This document shows, piece after piece, positions 44,616 through 56,256 of a stretch of DNA of 64,000 bases. The notes below the pieces were generated by a model, which saw only the letters and a list, made by a program, of their open reading frames with translations, was not told the origin of the DNA and did not search any database. The translations under genes were made by a program, and so were the position numbers. The stretch covers positions 433,335,830 to 433,399,829 of the forward strand of contig CM077663.1 in NCBI GenBank assembly GCA_039707655.1, in the 5' to 3' direction. Within the stretch, counting starts at the first letter, position 1; each line of letters starts with the position of its first letter. Source of the DNA: Elymus sibiricus (Eukaryota > Streptophyta > Magnoliopsida > Poales > Poaceae).

Positions 44616-47145
44616 CACTAGTGGAAAACAGGGCTATAATCCCGGTTTGGGAGGGCCTTTAGTGCCGGTTCTACAACCGGCACTAAAGGGGGGGGACTAA
44701 AGGCCCCCCCCCCCTTTAGTCCCGGTTCGTCACGGCCCGGCACTAAAGGGGCTCCACGTGGCGCTGCTGGGACGGGGGAGGGAGGACCTTTAGTCCCGGT
44801 TGGTAACACCAACCGGGACTAAAGGTCCTTGCCGGGGGCTGCCTTGCCGGGGGGGAAAAAATGAATTTTTTTTAAATTTTTTTTTGATTTGTTTTTAAGT
44901 TTTATTCCGAATTTCAAATCTTTGAATTATTTGACAATTTAATCTCTAATCATCCCTCCTCACTGCTTTAGAATTTAATCTCTAGAGTCTCTAATCAGCA
45001 CTCATTCCAAATCGTCTAACTTCCCGGCCGGTCACCCATCCTCTCACTACTCCAGCCCGAGCACGCTTTACTTTCAGGTTCTATCTCCCCTAGTTTCCAA
45101 GTCTGCACTTGTTGTTTTCCTGACAATCTTAAGCTATCAATCCTGTTAACCCTTAGGTCTTGATGTCACATGATTTAATTTTTGAATTCTAAACAATTAT
45201 TAAAATAAACAAAATAAGTACTAATAATATTGAATTTCAATGAAAATAAAATAATTAATAATATTATTTTATTCATTTTTTTGCCATTTATTCATTTAAT
45301 ATGACATAATTAATATCTTTAAATCTGTAAATCAAAATTCGACAAATAATATATCCATTATTATCAGAAAAATGTGAGGAATCCAAATATGACATCATTT
45401 ATTTATTTATTTATTTTAAATAAAATTAATTTTTAAAATTATTAAAATTATTTTTTTTGATTTGAAATAACTTTTTTTACTTTTGGAATTTTGAGAATCT
45501 GAGAAAACTTCACCGGGTAAACCCGGGTGAAATCGAGTCCCAATTTTTCTCTAGTTTTTTTTGATATATTAAACTTTTTTTTTCGACGTCGTATGCAAAA
45601 GTTATGGCCGTTTTACAAATTTTTTTCGTTTTTTTGCAAAAAAGGTCAAAATTCATATTTCAAAATTTCTATACCAACTAGACACTAAAACCTAACTACA
45701 CCTCAAAGGATTTTATTTTTTGAAGATTTTATCATTTTTGTTTATTTTCTACAAAACTAAAAAAGGCGGTCCACAGGGGGGGGGGGGGTAGAGTTTGAAA
45801 ATTTCAGAACCCCTTTAGTCCGGGTTGGTGTCCATCCAATCATACCGTCGACTACACATCTGCTAGCACCGTCCCAGCCAGAGTCACAACTAAGGTTAAC
45901 CAAGTCAGAAAGGTATGCGGCCGTCGGCTTCGAAGTATCAGGGTTTCAGACGAAAACTCGTCTGTTACAAAGGCATTTCATTTTTTTAAACTTATTTCAA
46001 CTCCAGACTTTTTATGTGTTCATTATGCACCATTCGAAGCCACACCCTCAAATTTCAACCCTTTCTGACTTCATTTGCTATTTTCATGCATTTAATGATT
46101 TTTTTGAGCTAAATGACCCTGAAATTGAAAAGCACTACAAATGAACTCTGAAAAGGTTGAAACTTGGCATGGTATCATCATTTCACCCACATAGCTTGTG
46201 CTAAAAAGTTGAGAGGGTTACGGCAAAAACTGGATGCACTTCGTGTACAAACTGGACCATCTCCTTCGAAGTATCAAGGTTTCGGACGAAAACCCATCTG
46301 TTACAAAGGCATTTCATTTTTTTAACTTATTTCAACTCCAGACTTTTTGTGCATTCAATATGCACCATACTACAACATGTTAAAATCTACAGAAAGAACT
46401 AACTAAAAATAATAAAAAACAACAATTAAATGACTAAAACAACTATATAAGCAAAACAGTATTGTTTTAATTAAAATCCTAATTTAAATTATTCTAAAAA
46501 TAACCAAATAAATCTTACTGTGACAACAATCTAACACGTGACTAGGAGCAAAAAGAATTAAATTTAAAACTATTTGTAAACTCAAGTTATTCACAATCTA
46601 GGGTTTGAAGCAAATTTGAACAAATTCAAATTTAAACCATTCAAATTTGAAAACTAATGGCACAAACAGAAACTAGACAAAATTTTGAATCTAATGCAAA
46701 AAGAATCACTCAAAAACATCAAATATCTTAAAAGATATAAGCAATTTAAAACAGAAACTAAAAACAGAAAAAAAATCAGAACCCCTTTAGTCCCGGTTGG
46801 TGTCTCCAACCGGGACTAAAGGTCCAACCTTTAGTCCCGGTTGGAGACACCAACCGGGACTAAAGCCGAGTCCCGGTTGGTGTCTCCAACCGGGACTAAA
46901 GGTTGGACCTTTAGTCCCGGTTGGTGATACAAACCGGGACTAAAGGGGCTCGTGGGGGCCCCAGCTGACACCAGCCTGGCACAACCCCTTTAGTCCCGGT
47001 TCGTGTTACGAACCGGGACTAAAGGTCCAGAACGAACCACGACTAATGATGCCCGTTCCGAACCGGGACTAATGGTCACATTAGTGCCGGTTCAAAACCA
47101 AACCGGGACTAATGCTGCGGACAAAAGGTCCGTTTTCTACTAGTG
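44616..47145. mobile_element. Non-autonomous CACTA element (2530 bp)
   Basis: It begins CACTAGTGGAAAACAGGGCT and ends CCGTTTTCTACTAGTG. The 3-bp duplications TAA lie at 44613-44615 and 47146-47148. Sub-terminal TTTAGTCCCGGTTGG / CCAACCGGGACTAAA repeats cluster at 44640-44825 and 46780-47110 in both orientations, as expected for transposase-binding arrays. The AT-rich interior has no transposase. It holds a direct repeat of about 100 bp (CTTCGAAGTATCA...) at 45928 and 46264. Confidence 0.95.
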
Positions 47146-47389
47146 TAAGAGACTTGACTTTTTTCGTGCACATCTGGTTTGGCAGGAGAAATAAGGGGTG
47201 AGAAAATATCATTTGGTTAATCGGTTGGATGTTTGTGAACCTAGAGACCAAGGTGGCTATGGTGTTATTAACGTAAATATTAAGAATATTAGTCTTTTTT
47301 TTACGAGTGAAGAATATTAGTCTTTTGTGTAAATGGCTTTTGATATAAGAAAACGAGGAGGGTGGTTGGCAGAAGATGACTAAATCTAA

Positions 47390-47845
47390 GGCCCCGTTCG
47401 GATCTTCTCCTGCTCCCAGCTTCCTCGGCTCCGTGCTGGAGACAGCCCGAACGCCACGGCTCCAAGAAGACCACTTCGCGGAGCAAAGTCCCCTCCTAGT
47501 GCAGAAAAGAGAAGCTGGACGAGCACCGCTCTCAAAAATCGAAGGAGTTCGAGGTGGGGATTATTACACGATATGCCACCGTCAAGTGACCTGGGGGCAG
47601 CGTACCGGTTCGATCCACTTGTTCTTTCTCCTCGATACATTACTAGTCCATCGAAACCTGGCCTGCCTTTCGTTCGGACGAGCCTAAAGCAAGTTTATTG
47701 TGCTATCAGCCCAACTAACCAACTAGAAGTGGAGCTGGCCTCCCGAACGGTTTCTCGCGAGCCAACTTTTGTACGAGAAGTAGGATTTGGCAGGAGGAGC
47801 GGAAGCCGGCTATTAGGAGGAGACGGACAGGATCCGAACGGGGCC
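47390..47845. mobile_element. PIF/Harbinger MITE with perfect 15-bp TIRs, nested in the LINE
   Basis: GGCCCCGTTCGGATC at 47390 has its exact complement at 47831-47845. TAA lies at 47387-47389 and 47846-47848. The 456-bp element has no transposase. Confidence 0.93.
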
Positions 47846-49049
47846 TAAGTATTGGAATAAGAAAACTTTGTCATAATGTGAAGCATCACCAGATGATTCT
47901 CACTTCTAGAGCGGTTTGATGATGTTAAGGATACATTTTATTGTTGTTGTAAACGAGTTATAGGTGATGGTCGTAAGACTAGGTTTTGGTAGCATGCTTG
48001 GCCGAGCAACAAGTCCCTATGTCTATTATTTCCTCATTTGTATAATTTAAGTTTTTGTCAACACATTATTGTTGCGAAAGACTTAAGCCAAGATTTCAAT
48101 TGCATTAGATTTAGAAGATGCTTGTATAGTGAAATACTTACTATGTGGAACGAGTTACTGAACATGTGTAGTCATGTTTCCTTGCCTGAGGAATCTAACA
48201 AAATTGAGTGGTTGTTAACTAAATCAGGTTCTTTCTCTATTAAGTATCTCTATCAGTTCATTATTTCTATAAATGTTGTGTTTCCTTTCTAGTTACTTTC
48301 GCAGATTAAAATGTCGTTGAAAGTTAAAGTATTTCTGGGGTTGGTGACCAAAGGTAGGATCTTAACCAAAGATAATTTGATTAAGAAAGGGTGGAATGGT
48401 ACGAAGAACCGTGAGTTCTATGGTGCAGAGGAGAGCATTGATCATTTATTATTTTCTTGAACTTTTGTGATATTCTTATGGAATGTTGTTGTTGGTGCGC
48501 TAGGAAATCCCAAGACACATCTTTAGTTTTTTGATTTGTGCCAGAATAGGTTGTCGATCTACACTAGCAAAGATCATGTTATTGTTTCCAATGGTTTTTT
48601 CGCTTTACTTTTGATTATTTGGAAAACAAGGAATAAATCTTGTTTTCAAAGTGTTTTGACTATTGATCCTACTAATGGGATATTTATTCTTTGTGTTTTG
48701 CTGGAATCTTGGTTAATGTTGTAGAAAATAGGATTACAAGGCTTGCTTAATGGGGTGCCTAAAAGACTCTCCCAGGTGGCGAGCTAAGTCTTCAAACGTA
48801 CGCATGGATGGGGCCCTGTTGTCCAATGACTCTATTGATTTTGATAGGTTACCGTTGTGTCAAGATGACAACTGTGTTTTGTTTGGTTGATGTCGTAATC
48901 TGGAATTGTGGTTGTTGACATACCTGAGATGCGGTATCTAGGGATGTATGATTTTGCTTTTGGTGTACCGAGAAATCGTGCAATGGGTACTGTGCTGGTA
49001 AGCCTGTATCGTGACTCCACCTCATTGATTGAAAACAAATGATGCACAA

Positions 49050-49858
49050 GCGCTTAAAAGGGAACTGTTGCTCTAGAGCTCACATACGACCACCTCATTG
49101 AGTCAAAGAGGATATTTGTTCATCTAGAGTACAGTTGGAGGCATGATACTCTTTGAATAAAGGTTGGCGACGAAGTGCAATCCTCGGCTCACATACGACC
49201 ACCTCGTTTTATAGTTGAGGCGTGATAGTCTTCGACTATGCGCAATCCTCGGCTACTCTCCAGATTGGCTCAATCAAGGAGGAGGCACGCCGCTGAGTGG
49301 CGGCGGGCACCCGTGGGCTAGAAAGAATCGTCCCCATAACATAGTCTTTGTTCCTTAGGCTTAACAACCCACTCTTCTGCTCATCAGCACTCGTTACGTT
49401 ACTAAGCTGGAGTGTTCACGTAGTTTTGCCAGCCTTTGTATTTCATTCTCTCTATCAATGAAATGATACACAAATGTGTATTCGTGAAAGAAAGGCTCGC
49501 GAGCTCGTTCATCACCGTATCCTTGCCTCCAACTTTTGCACTTCCTTTCTCCTCCGGCACGAGGGTGCCGCTAAAGTTGGATTGTCGATCCTCTAACCAA
49601 CTTTTTTCTATTTTTAATTTTTGAAAGTGCCTGTTCATTTCCTGCGCGTTTGAAACCGGTCTTGACACGGGCATTTTTAAGGCAAAATTGGGCATTTATT
49701 TAGAGGTCTGTTTGAAAGAAAGAAAGAAAAAAACACAGGGCAGAACCGTCCAGCCCGGCCCAGAATGCAATTACCTCACTCCTCGAACCCCCGTCACTGT
49801 CTTTTCCATTATCCGCAACATTACCCGCCGAGCTCTCCTCCCTCTGACGACTCCGCCA
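49050..49858. other. 5' flank of the PPR gene
   Basis: It contains two copies of CTCACATACGACCACCTC (about 49080 and 49190). The open frame extends upstream of the ATG to 49688 but has no ATG there, so this is probably leader. No clear TATA box was identified. Confidence 0.4.
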
Positions 49859-52465
49859 ATGGCTCAGGCCATCTCCCTCCCCGCGCTCCCCACTCCCCAC
49901 CACCACCACCACCACTACGCCGCGCCTCCCAGCCAGAGAACCTCGCGCGGCGCCTACTCGCCGTCCCTCCTCAGAGCCGAGCCCCCCATCTCCGCCGCGC
50001 TACGAGCCGGGGACGACTCCTCCTTCCGCGACGCCCGGTTCCTGGTCTCCCTGCTGCGCCAATGCGCCGACCTGCTCCACGGCGAATGCGAGAAGTCTCC
50101 GGCAGCGGAGCACACCGACCTGGCGGCGGCCCGGAGGCTCGCGCCGCAGCTGCACTCGCTTGCCGTGAGGGCGGGCCACGCGACGCGGGAGCCCCACGTG
50201 GCGTGCGCGCTCGCGGACCTGCTCGAGCGGCTGGGCCGCGGCGCGTCGGGCCGGCGGCTGCTCTCGGAGGGCGACGGGGAGGACTGGAAGGACGCGGTGC
50301 TGTGGAACAAGCAGGTGGCGATGCTGGCGGAGGCGGGGGACTGGGACGGCGCGATCGGCGCGTTCCGGGAGATGCGGGCGCGCGGGGTGGCCGCCGACGG
50401 GTACGCGTGCGCGCGGGCGCTCCACGCGTGCGGCCGTGCGGGGCTACGGCGGGAGGGGCGGGCCGTGCACGCGCACGCGCTCCGTGCCGGGCTCGTCGAC
50501 GCGCACCCGCTCGTCCCCGGGTTCCTCGCCGGCATGTACGCCGAGGGCGCCGACGTAGCCGCGGCGACTACGGTGCTGCTTCGGACGGCCGGCGCTGGCG
50601 CTGTCGCGTGGAACGCGGTGATCGCCTGCTGCGTCCGGCTCGGGCTGGTGGACGACGCCTTGGAGCTCGCGGAGCGCATGGCGAGGGACGCGGAGACGTC
50701 GGAGGCGGCGGAGCCCACGCTGGCCACCTGGAACACCGTGCTCTCCGGCTGCGCGCGCCACGGCCGCGACCGGGAGGCGCTCGCCGTCGTCCGGAGGATG
50801 CTGGAGCAGAACCTGTCGCCGGACGCCGCCACCGTGTCGAGCCTGCTCAAGTCGGTGGCCAACTCGGGGTCCCTCGGCCATGGCACGGAGGTCCACTGCT
50901 TCTTCCTCCGGCACGGCCTCGCGCCGGACGCGTACACGGGGACGGCGCTCGTTGACATGTACGCCAAGTGCGGCCGCCTCGACCTCGCCCAGAGGGTGTT
51001 CGACGGATTGGAGCACCGGAACCTGGCCACCTGGAACTCGCTCGTCGCCGGCCACGCGAGCGCCGGGCAGTTCGACAGAGCGCTGGAGCTCGTGGAGACC
51101 ATGAAGCGTCACCGGCTTGATCCCAACGTGACCACCTGGAACGGGCTGATCACCGGGTACGCCATGGCCGGGCTGAGCTCGCAGGCGATGCTGCTGCTCC
51201 GGCAGATCAAGTCCGCCGGCGTGGCGCCCAACGTGGTCTCCTGGACCTCACTGATCTCCGGGAGCTGCCACAGCGGCAACTACCAGGACTCATTCACCTT
51301 CTTCTCCGAGATGCAGGAGGACGGCGTCCAGCCGAGCCTGGTCACCATGCTGGTCCTGCTGCGGGCCTGCGCCGGCCTCGCCCTCCTGACCAAGGGCAAG
51401 GAACTGCACTGCTTCGCGCTCCGGCGAGCCTACGACGGCGAGGTCGTCGTCTCCACAGCGCTGATCGACATGTACGCAAAGGCCGGGAGCCTGACGAGCG
51501 CCAAGAGGGTGTTCGGCCGGGTCGAGGGCAAGAACCTGGTGTGCTGCAACGCGATGCTCACCGGGTTGGCCGTGCACGGGCAGGCGCACGAGGCGGCGGC
51601 GCTGCTCCACGACATGTGGAGGTCGGGGCTGAAGCCGGACGGCATAACCTTCACGGCGCTGCTCACCGCCTGCCGGTCCATGGGCCTGGTCACCGAAGCC
51701 TGGGAGTACTTCGACGACATGGAGGCCAAGTACGGCGTGGCGCCGACGGCCGAGCACCACGCCTGCATGGTCGACCTGCTGGCTCGGCGCGGGTACCTCG
51801 ACGAGGCGATGGCCTTCATCGAGCGGTCGCCGGCCGATCCCGGAGCGAGCTCGTGGGGCGCGCTCCTCACCGGCTGCGCCATCCACGGCAACCTCGACCT
51901 CGCGGAGTCCGCCGCGAGGCACCTCTTCAAGCTCGAGCCGCTCAACTCGGCCAACTACCTGGCGATGATGAGCCTGTACGAGCAGCACCAGATGTTCGAC
52001 GAGGCGGAGAGCCTCAAGTACGCCATGAAGGCGAGAGGGGTGGACACGAGGCCCGGGTGGAGCTGGACGCAGGTGGGGCGGAGCATCCACGTCTTCGAGG
52101 TCGACGGCGACCCGCCGCACCCGGAGACGCCGGAGATATACGACGAGATGAGCCACCTGGTGTCCCAGATCAGGATGGTGGGGTACGTGCCGGACACCGG
52201 CTGCATCGCCTACGACGTCCCCGAGGAGGAGAAGGAGCGGCTGCTGCTCTGCCACACCGAGAAGCTCGCCGTCGTCTACGGGCTGATCCGGTCGGACAAG
52301 AGCCGGGCGCCCGTCAGGGTGGTGAAGAACACCAGGATGTGCAGGGACTGCCATGAGGTGATCAAGCACGTCTCGGCTCTGTGTGGCCGGCAGGTCATCC
52401 TCCGTGATGCTTCTCGGTTCCACCATTTCGTCGACGGCAAGTGCTCGTGCGACGACTACTGGTGA
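49859..52465 (+). CDS. PLS-class PPR protein with E and DYW domains
   Basis: An intronless 868-aa frame, starting at the first ATG (CCGCCAATGGC). The N-terminus is Ser/Pro/Arg-rich, low in acidic residues, and has a natural run of six His; it fits an organellar transit peptide. From about residue 160, repeated 31-36-residue units follow, such as VTTWNGLITGYAMAGLSSQA, VVSWTSLISGSCHSGNYQDS and TALIDMYAKAGSLTSAKRVF. The PG box (PGWSW) and E motifs lead into the DYW domain: HTEKLAVVYGLI supplies the HxE, CRDCHEV supplies the CxxC, and the end is CSCDDYW. All zinc and catalytic positions of a DYW cytidine deaminase are present. It should bind a specific plastid or mitochondrial RNA site and edit C to U. 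Overall layout reminds me of Arabidopsis At4g01030, from memory only. The target RNA is unknown. GC-rich codon use matches the other intact genes here. Confidence 0.92.
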   Translation: MAQAISLPALPTPHHHHHHYAAPPSQRTSRGAYSPSLLRAEPPISAALRAGDDSSFRDARFLVSLLRQCADLLHGECEKSPAAEHTDLAAARRLAPQLHSLAVRAGHATREPHVACALADLLERLGRGASGRRLLSEGDGEDWKDAVLWNKQVAMLAEAGDWDGAIGAFREMRARGVAADGYACARALHACGRAGLRREGRAVHAHALRAGLVDAHPLVPGFLAGMYAEGADVAAATTVLLRTAGAGAVAWNAVIACCVRLGLVDDALELAERMARDAETSEAAEPTLATWNTVLSGCARHGRDREALAVVRRMLEQNLSPDAATVSSLLKSVANSGSLGHGTEVHCFFLRHGLAPDAYTGTALVDMYAKCGRLDLAQRVFDGLEHRNLATWNSLVAGHASAGQFDRALELVETMKRHRLDPNVTTWNGLITGYAMAGLSSQAMLLLRQIKSAGVAPNVVSWTSLISGSCHSGNYQDSFTFFSEMQEDGVQPSLVTMLVLLRACAGLALLTKGKELHCFALRRAYDGEVVVSTALIDMYAKAGSLTSAKRVFGRVEGKNLVCCNAMLTGLAVHGQAHEAAALLHDMWRSGLKPDGITFTALLTACRSMGLVTEAWEYFDDMEAKYGVAPTAEHHACMVDLLARRGYLDEAMAFIERSPADPGASSWGALLTGCAIHGNLDLAESAARHLFKLEPLNSANYLAMMSLYEQHQMFDEAESLKYAMKARGVDTRPGWSWTQVGRSIHVFEVDGDPPHPETPEIYDEMSHLVSQIRMVGYVPDTGCIAYDVPEEEKERLLLCHTEKLAVVYGLIRSDKSRAPVRVVKNTRMCRDCHEVIKHVSALCGRQVILRDASRFHHFVDGKCSCDDYW

Positions 52466-52744
52466 TCGGAGACGGGAGACCGGATCAGCTCGATTTGTGC
52501 AATGGTTGGGTAATGTGTAGAGAGTGTGATTGGTGTGGCAATTTGGCTGCGGAGGTGCTCTCCATGATGACAGGAGCAGTCGGTTTCTGCTTGCAGGGTT
52601 CTGAGTTATTATCAGATAATTACAGCTCGACTACGATCCTACATTTGTGCAGCTACATTCTCGCGTTAATTGACATGAGAATCAGCCATTTCTGCAAAAG
52701 GAACGGGATGCTGGCATATTGCCATTTCTTCACAGAGGGAGTAG

Positions 52745-53108
52745 TCAGGCCCCTCCCAATGCTCCACCTTGTACAGGTGCTAAGGCTGCCATGTAGGTAA
52801 AAAATCTGATGTGGCATGGTATTTAAGAGGAGAGAGATGGGTATGGTGACCCTAGGAAGAAACGGTGTCAAGCACGGAACCTAGGCAAAATACTTAAATG
52901 AAAGAAAGCCCACCAATGCATGAAGAACTTTAGTAGCTAAATCATTAAATAGAGTATGCTTAGCTACAACAAGTTAAGCACCTATGCATTTGGGGCTTTG
53001 GTTGCTAAACTTTTAAATGTGCTTAGCACCTCATCTTAACACCAATGCATTGGAAGTAGCCTCACAACATTCATGTTTGCTTTTTGGGAATTGGGAGGGA
53101 GTAGTTTA
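52745..53108. mobile_element. Probable MITE downstream of the PPR gene
   Basis: AGGCCCCTCCCAATGCTCCA near the left and CCAATGCATTGGAAGTAGCCT near 53045 look like degenerate inverted ends. ACAGAGGGAGTAG occurs on both sides (52732-52744 and 53109-53121). The exact ends are unclear. Confidence 0.4.
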
Positions 53109-53125
53109 CAGAGGGAGTAGATGAG

Positions 53126-53398
53126 GCTGGCCAAAGTATCATAATATACAAGTATCATGTATATGATATTAAGGTATGATACTATCTTTATACTAGTGCA
53201 TAGTGTTATAAAGTAGTATCATATATAATTTTATTTATTGTCATGCATGACACAAAGTAGTATAGTATTTAACATGATACGGTATCTACCTATGTTACTC
53301 AAATCCTTTCATTCTTCTTTAATTCTTTGTCACATCAGCGTATTTGCTATTCCCGAGGACATGATACCGGCTAAGATACCACCACTATGGTCGGTCTG
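53126..53398. mobile_element. Probable MITE, GAGGCTGGCCAAAG / ATGGTCGGTCTGATG ends
   Basis: The left GGCTGGCCAAAGTATCAT and the right ATACCACCACTATGGTCGGT pair imperfectly. The AT-rich interior repeats GTATCAT/ATGATAC words. GATGA lies on both sides. This type of terminus is familiar from Triticeae MITEs. Confidence 0.5.
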
Positions 53399-53702
53399 AT
53401 GAGACTCCCACACCTATGCCAGAGAGGCTTAGGTGTTCGACAAGGATGTTCTCCCGCTCCCGACGATGAAGCCATCCGTCCGAGGGTGGTGATGTCGTTG
53501 TTAGACAGCCGAAAGCGAGGTTATGCTCCATGCCTCCAACACAGCCACTCTTGATGGAAATCAGGTCTTCTCATGTCTAAACTAAGCACTCCTGTCACAT
53601 CAGAACCACAAAAATGCAAAGCGTTTCTGGAATATTAGGGAATTTATAGGCCGGAGAGGGAGATCGGGAGAGCCACAGGGGGCCCACAAGCCAACAGAGC
53701 GT

Positions 53703-53721
53703 CCCCCCCCCCCCCCCCCCC
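53703..53721 (+). repeat. C homopolymer (about 19) followed by (CA)n
   Basis: A run of C bases followed by CACACACACA. It is within the 3' part of the minus-strand element and is prone to length error. Confidence 0.85.
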
Positions 53722-54346
53722 ACACACACAAACCAAAACAAGCAAACTATGCAAGCAAAAACAGAATCTGTCTAAAACAGAACAGTCTGTAAAGATCTGT
53801 AGACACATATATTTTTGTAACTCAAACAATTCTGAAAAATTAGGAAAACCTGTGGAATTAGCATAGTAATACTGTGTAAAAGTTTCATATAATTATCACG
53901 TTCCAGTAAAAAATTAAAATTCCTGTACTGGACGCAAAATTTTCTGTTTTTTGCACCGTATCAAGTCTACTCATCATGTGAGTCATCCCAAAGGCTTTAC
54001 TTGGCACAAACACTAATTAAAACATAAATACACAATCATTACAGAGGCAATAATCATGTTATCACAAACAAACATAAATTTAAAAGCAAAAAGTAAGATA
54101 ACTATTGGGTTGCCTCCCAACAAGCGCTATTGTTTTATGCCCCTAGCTAGGCATAATGCATGGTTTCATGTGTTGTCATCTTTGACACTCAACCCATATG
54201 TGGCTATCATGATTGATTCATAAGGTGGTTTAATTCTCTTTCCAGGGAAGTGTTCCATCCCTTTCTTTAATGGGAATTGGAATCTTATGTTTCCCTCCTT
54301 CATGTCAATGATTGCACCTATAGTTCGTAGGAAAGGTCTTCAAGTA

Positions 54347-55070
54347 TTATGGGACAGTAGGATTGCAATAAATATCAAGCACAATGAAATATACAGGCAC
54401 ATAATTTTTATTTGCAATAATAAGCACATCATTTATTCTACCTAAAGGTTTCTTAATGGTAGAATCCGCAAGATGCAAGTGTAGGGAACAATCTTCAATA
54501 TTAGTGAGACCCAACACATCACAAAGAGTTTTGGGTATAGTTGAAACACTAGCACCAAGGTCACGCAAAGCATTGCATTCATATTTATTTATCTTTATCT
54601 TAATAGTAGGTTCCCACTCATCATGTAATTTTCTAGGAATAGAAACTTCAAGCTCAAGTTTCTCATCATAAGCCTTTATCATGGCTTCCACTATAAGTTC
54701 GGTAAAAGCCTTGTTTTGTTCATAAGCATGGGGTGAGCTCATAATGGTTTGCAACAAGGAAATACATTCTACTAAGGAGCAGCTCTCATAATTAAAATCC
54801 TTGTAATATAAGATAGATGGCACATCACTAGACAAAGCTTTAACCTCTCCAAAGTCACCTTTTTCAGTTTATCATTAGTTTTCACTCACCAAGCAAATGG
54901 GACTCTCCTTTGCTAGAGTTGTCTCAACTCCAATACTTTTATCATTTATATTCAGATAAGTAAACAAAGATTCAATAGGAGAAATGCCAATCATTTTAAG
55001 ATCTTCATCATGATTCCGGTAAAAACCGGGTGGAAGAGCTTTTTCTAAGAACTCCCGCTTAGCTCTCAAC
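54347..55070 (-). pseudogene. Aspartic protease region of the non-autonomous element
   Basis: The minus frame has YECNALRDLGASVSTIPKTL, a retropepsin active-site block of the D-x-GAS type seen in Athila-group proteases, then LGLTNI and LADSTIKKPLGRI. The preceding part (55069-54875) is in the same frame but separated by stops. It was probably inactive even before the rest decayed. Confidence 0.7.
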
Positions 55071-55090
55071 TTAGCGGTCCTCTCCTTACT

Positions 55091-56256
55091 TTAATTAATA
55101 GATACTTGGATAGACTTGATAGCCTCATTAAAATCATGCTTCGGTGGATAAGTTTTACTTTTAAGAGTTTCCACATCAAGAGCAATTATATCCACATTTT
55201 TAGCCAAAGCATCAATCACATGCAATTTTTCTTCTACCGTAGTGTTGAAAACCTTTTGAGAATTAATAAATTCTTTAATTGTGTTCTCAAAATCAGAGGA
55301 CATTCTATTAGGATTGGTAAAAGGATTTCCATAAGAATTACCATAAGAGTTTCCATAGTTGTTAGAGGAATTACCGGGATACGGCCTAGCATTGAAATTT
55401 CCTCTATAAGCATTGTTGTTAAAATTATTTCGCGAGACAAAGTTCATATCAATAGCATCATTATTTTGCTCAATCAAAGTATAAACAGGCATATCATTTG
55501 GATCAACATAAGTATTTTTATTAGCAACCATATTCATAAGAGCATCCACTTTTTCACTCAAAGTAGTGATTTCTTCAACAGAATTTACCTTCGTATCGGT
55601 TGGAGCTCTCTCAGTGTGCCATTGAGAATAATTTGCCATGATGTTGTCCAGAAGTTTGGTGTCCTCTCCTAAGGTCACATCCATAAAGGTACCACCTGTA
55701 GCAGAATCTAGAAGATTTCTAGACACAAAGTTAAGTCCAGCATAGAAGTTTTGGATAATCATCCACAAATTTAAGCCATGAGTAGGACAATTTCTTATCA
55801 TTAATTTCATTCTTTCTCAAGCTTGTGCAAAATGCTCTTGATCTTGCTGTTTAAAACTCATTATTTGATTTCTAAGGGAGATGATATGAGCAGGAGGAAA
55901 ATACTTGCCAATAAAAGCATCTTTACACTTATCCCAAGTTCTAATACTATTACGTGGTAAAGATGAAAACCAAGCCTTAGCTTTATCTCTTAATGAAAAA
56001 GGAATAATTTTAATTTAACAATATAATTATCCATATCCTTTTTCCTTTGCATGTCACATAATTCAACAAAAGTATTAAGATGTGACGCGGGATCCTCATT
56101 AGGACTTCCCGAAAATTGATCTTTCATGACAAGATTCAGCAATGCAGCATTAATATCAAAAGCCTCCACACTAGTGGCGGGTGGTATAGGTGTACTAATA
56201 AAGTCATTATTATTAGTATTTGAGAAGTCACACGCCATAGTAGTATCTTGAGACAT
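55091..56256 (-). pseudogene. Gag of the non-autonomous element, frameshifted
   Basis: The start ATG is at 56256 (MSQDTTMACDF). The N-terminal capsid part has NLVMKDQFSGSPNEDPASHL and FVELCDM, typical of Athila-group gag. The frame changes between about 56030 and 55810. It then continues with RNCPTHGLNLWMIIQNFYAG, LLDSATGGTFMD and an Asn/Tyr/Gly-rich tail (NNYGNSYGNSYGNPF). A frameshift near 56010 and further stops make it non-functional. Confidence 0.75.

Larger units (their letters stand above)
43830..49040 (+). mobile_element. 5'-truncated LINE relic split by three nested DNA transposons
   Basis: Plus-strand ORF2 pieces in order are: GKVAI.LNDLLGPY near 43900, GGPLLSLL, VLATLVQRAQNKV, YADD at 44075-44086, VEERVGTWQGSLLTMGGRLT at about 44341, then (after a MITE) SFLLCFFRLPKG, then (after a CACTA) KYHLVNRLDVCEPRDQGGYG at about 47200, then (after a Harbinger MITE) YWNKKTLS and the zf-RVT region to about 48720 with EWLLTKSGSFSIKYLYQFI. 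Each insertion falls inside the reading sequence and the LINE text resumes where it left off. Stops and frameshifts are numerous. The 3' end past 48730 is not sharply defined. Confidence 0.8.

Noticed and set aside
49688..49858. Upstream extension of the PPR frame by 57 codons
   Set aside because: There is no ATG in the extension, and the first ATG at 49859 begins a plausible transit peptide.
49898..49915. Run of six histidine codons as an engineered tag
   Set aside because: It is an in-frame CAC repeat in a natural transit-peptide-like region, with no vector sequence around it.
49765..52426. Several 140-400 codon frames on both strands within the PPR gene
   Set aside because: Shadows of the GC-rich PPR frame, with Arg/Ala/Pro-rich products and no motifs.
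55106..55672. Plus-strand frame of 188 codons
   Set aside because: An Ile/Ser-rich mirror of the minus-strand gag frame, with no domain.
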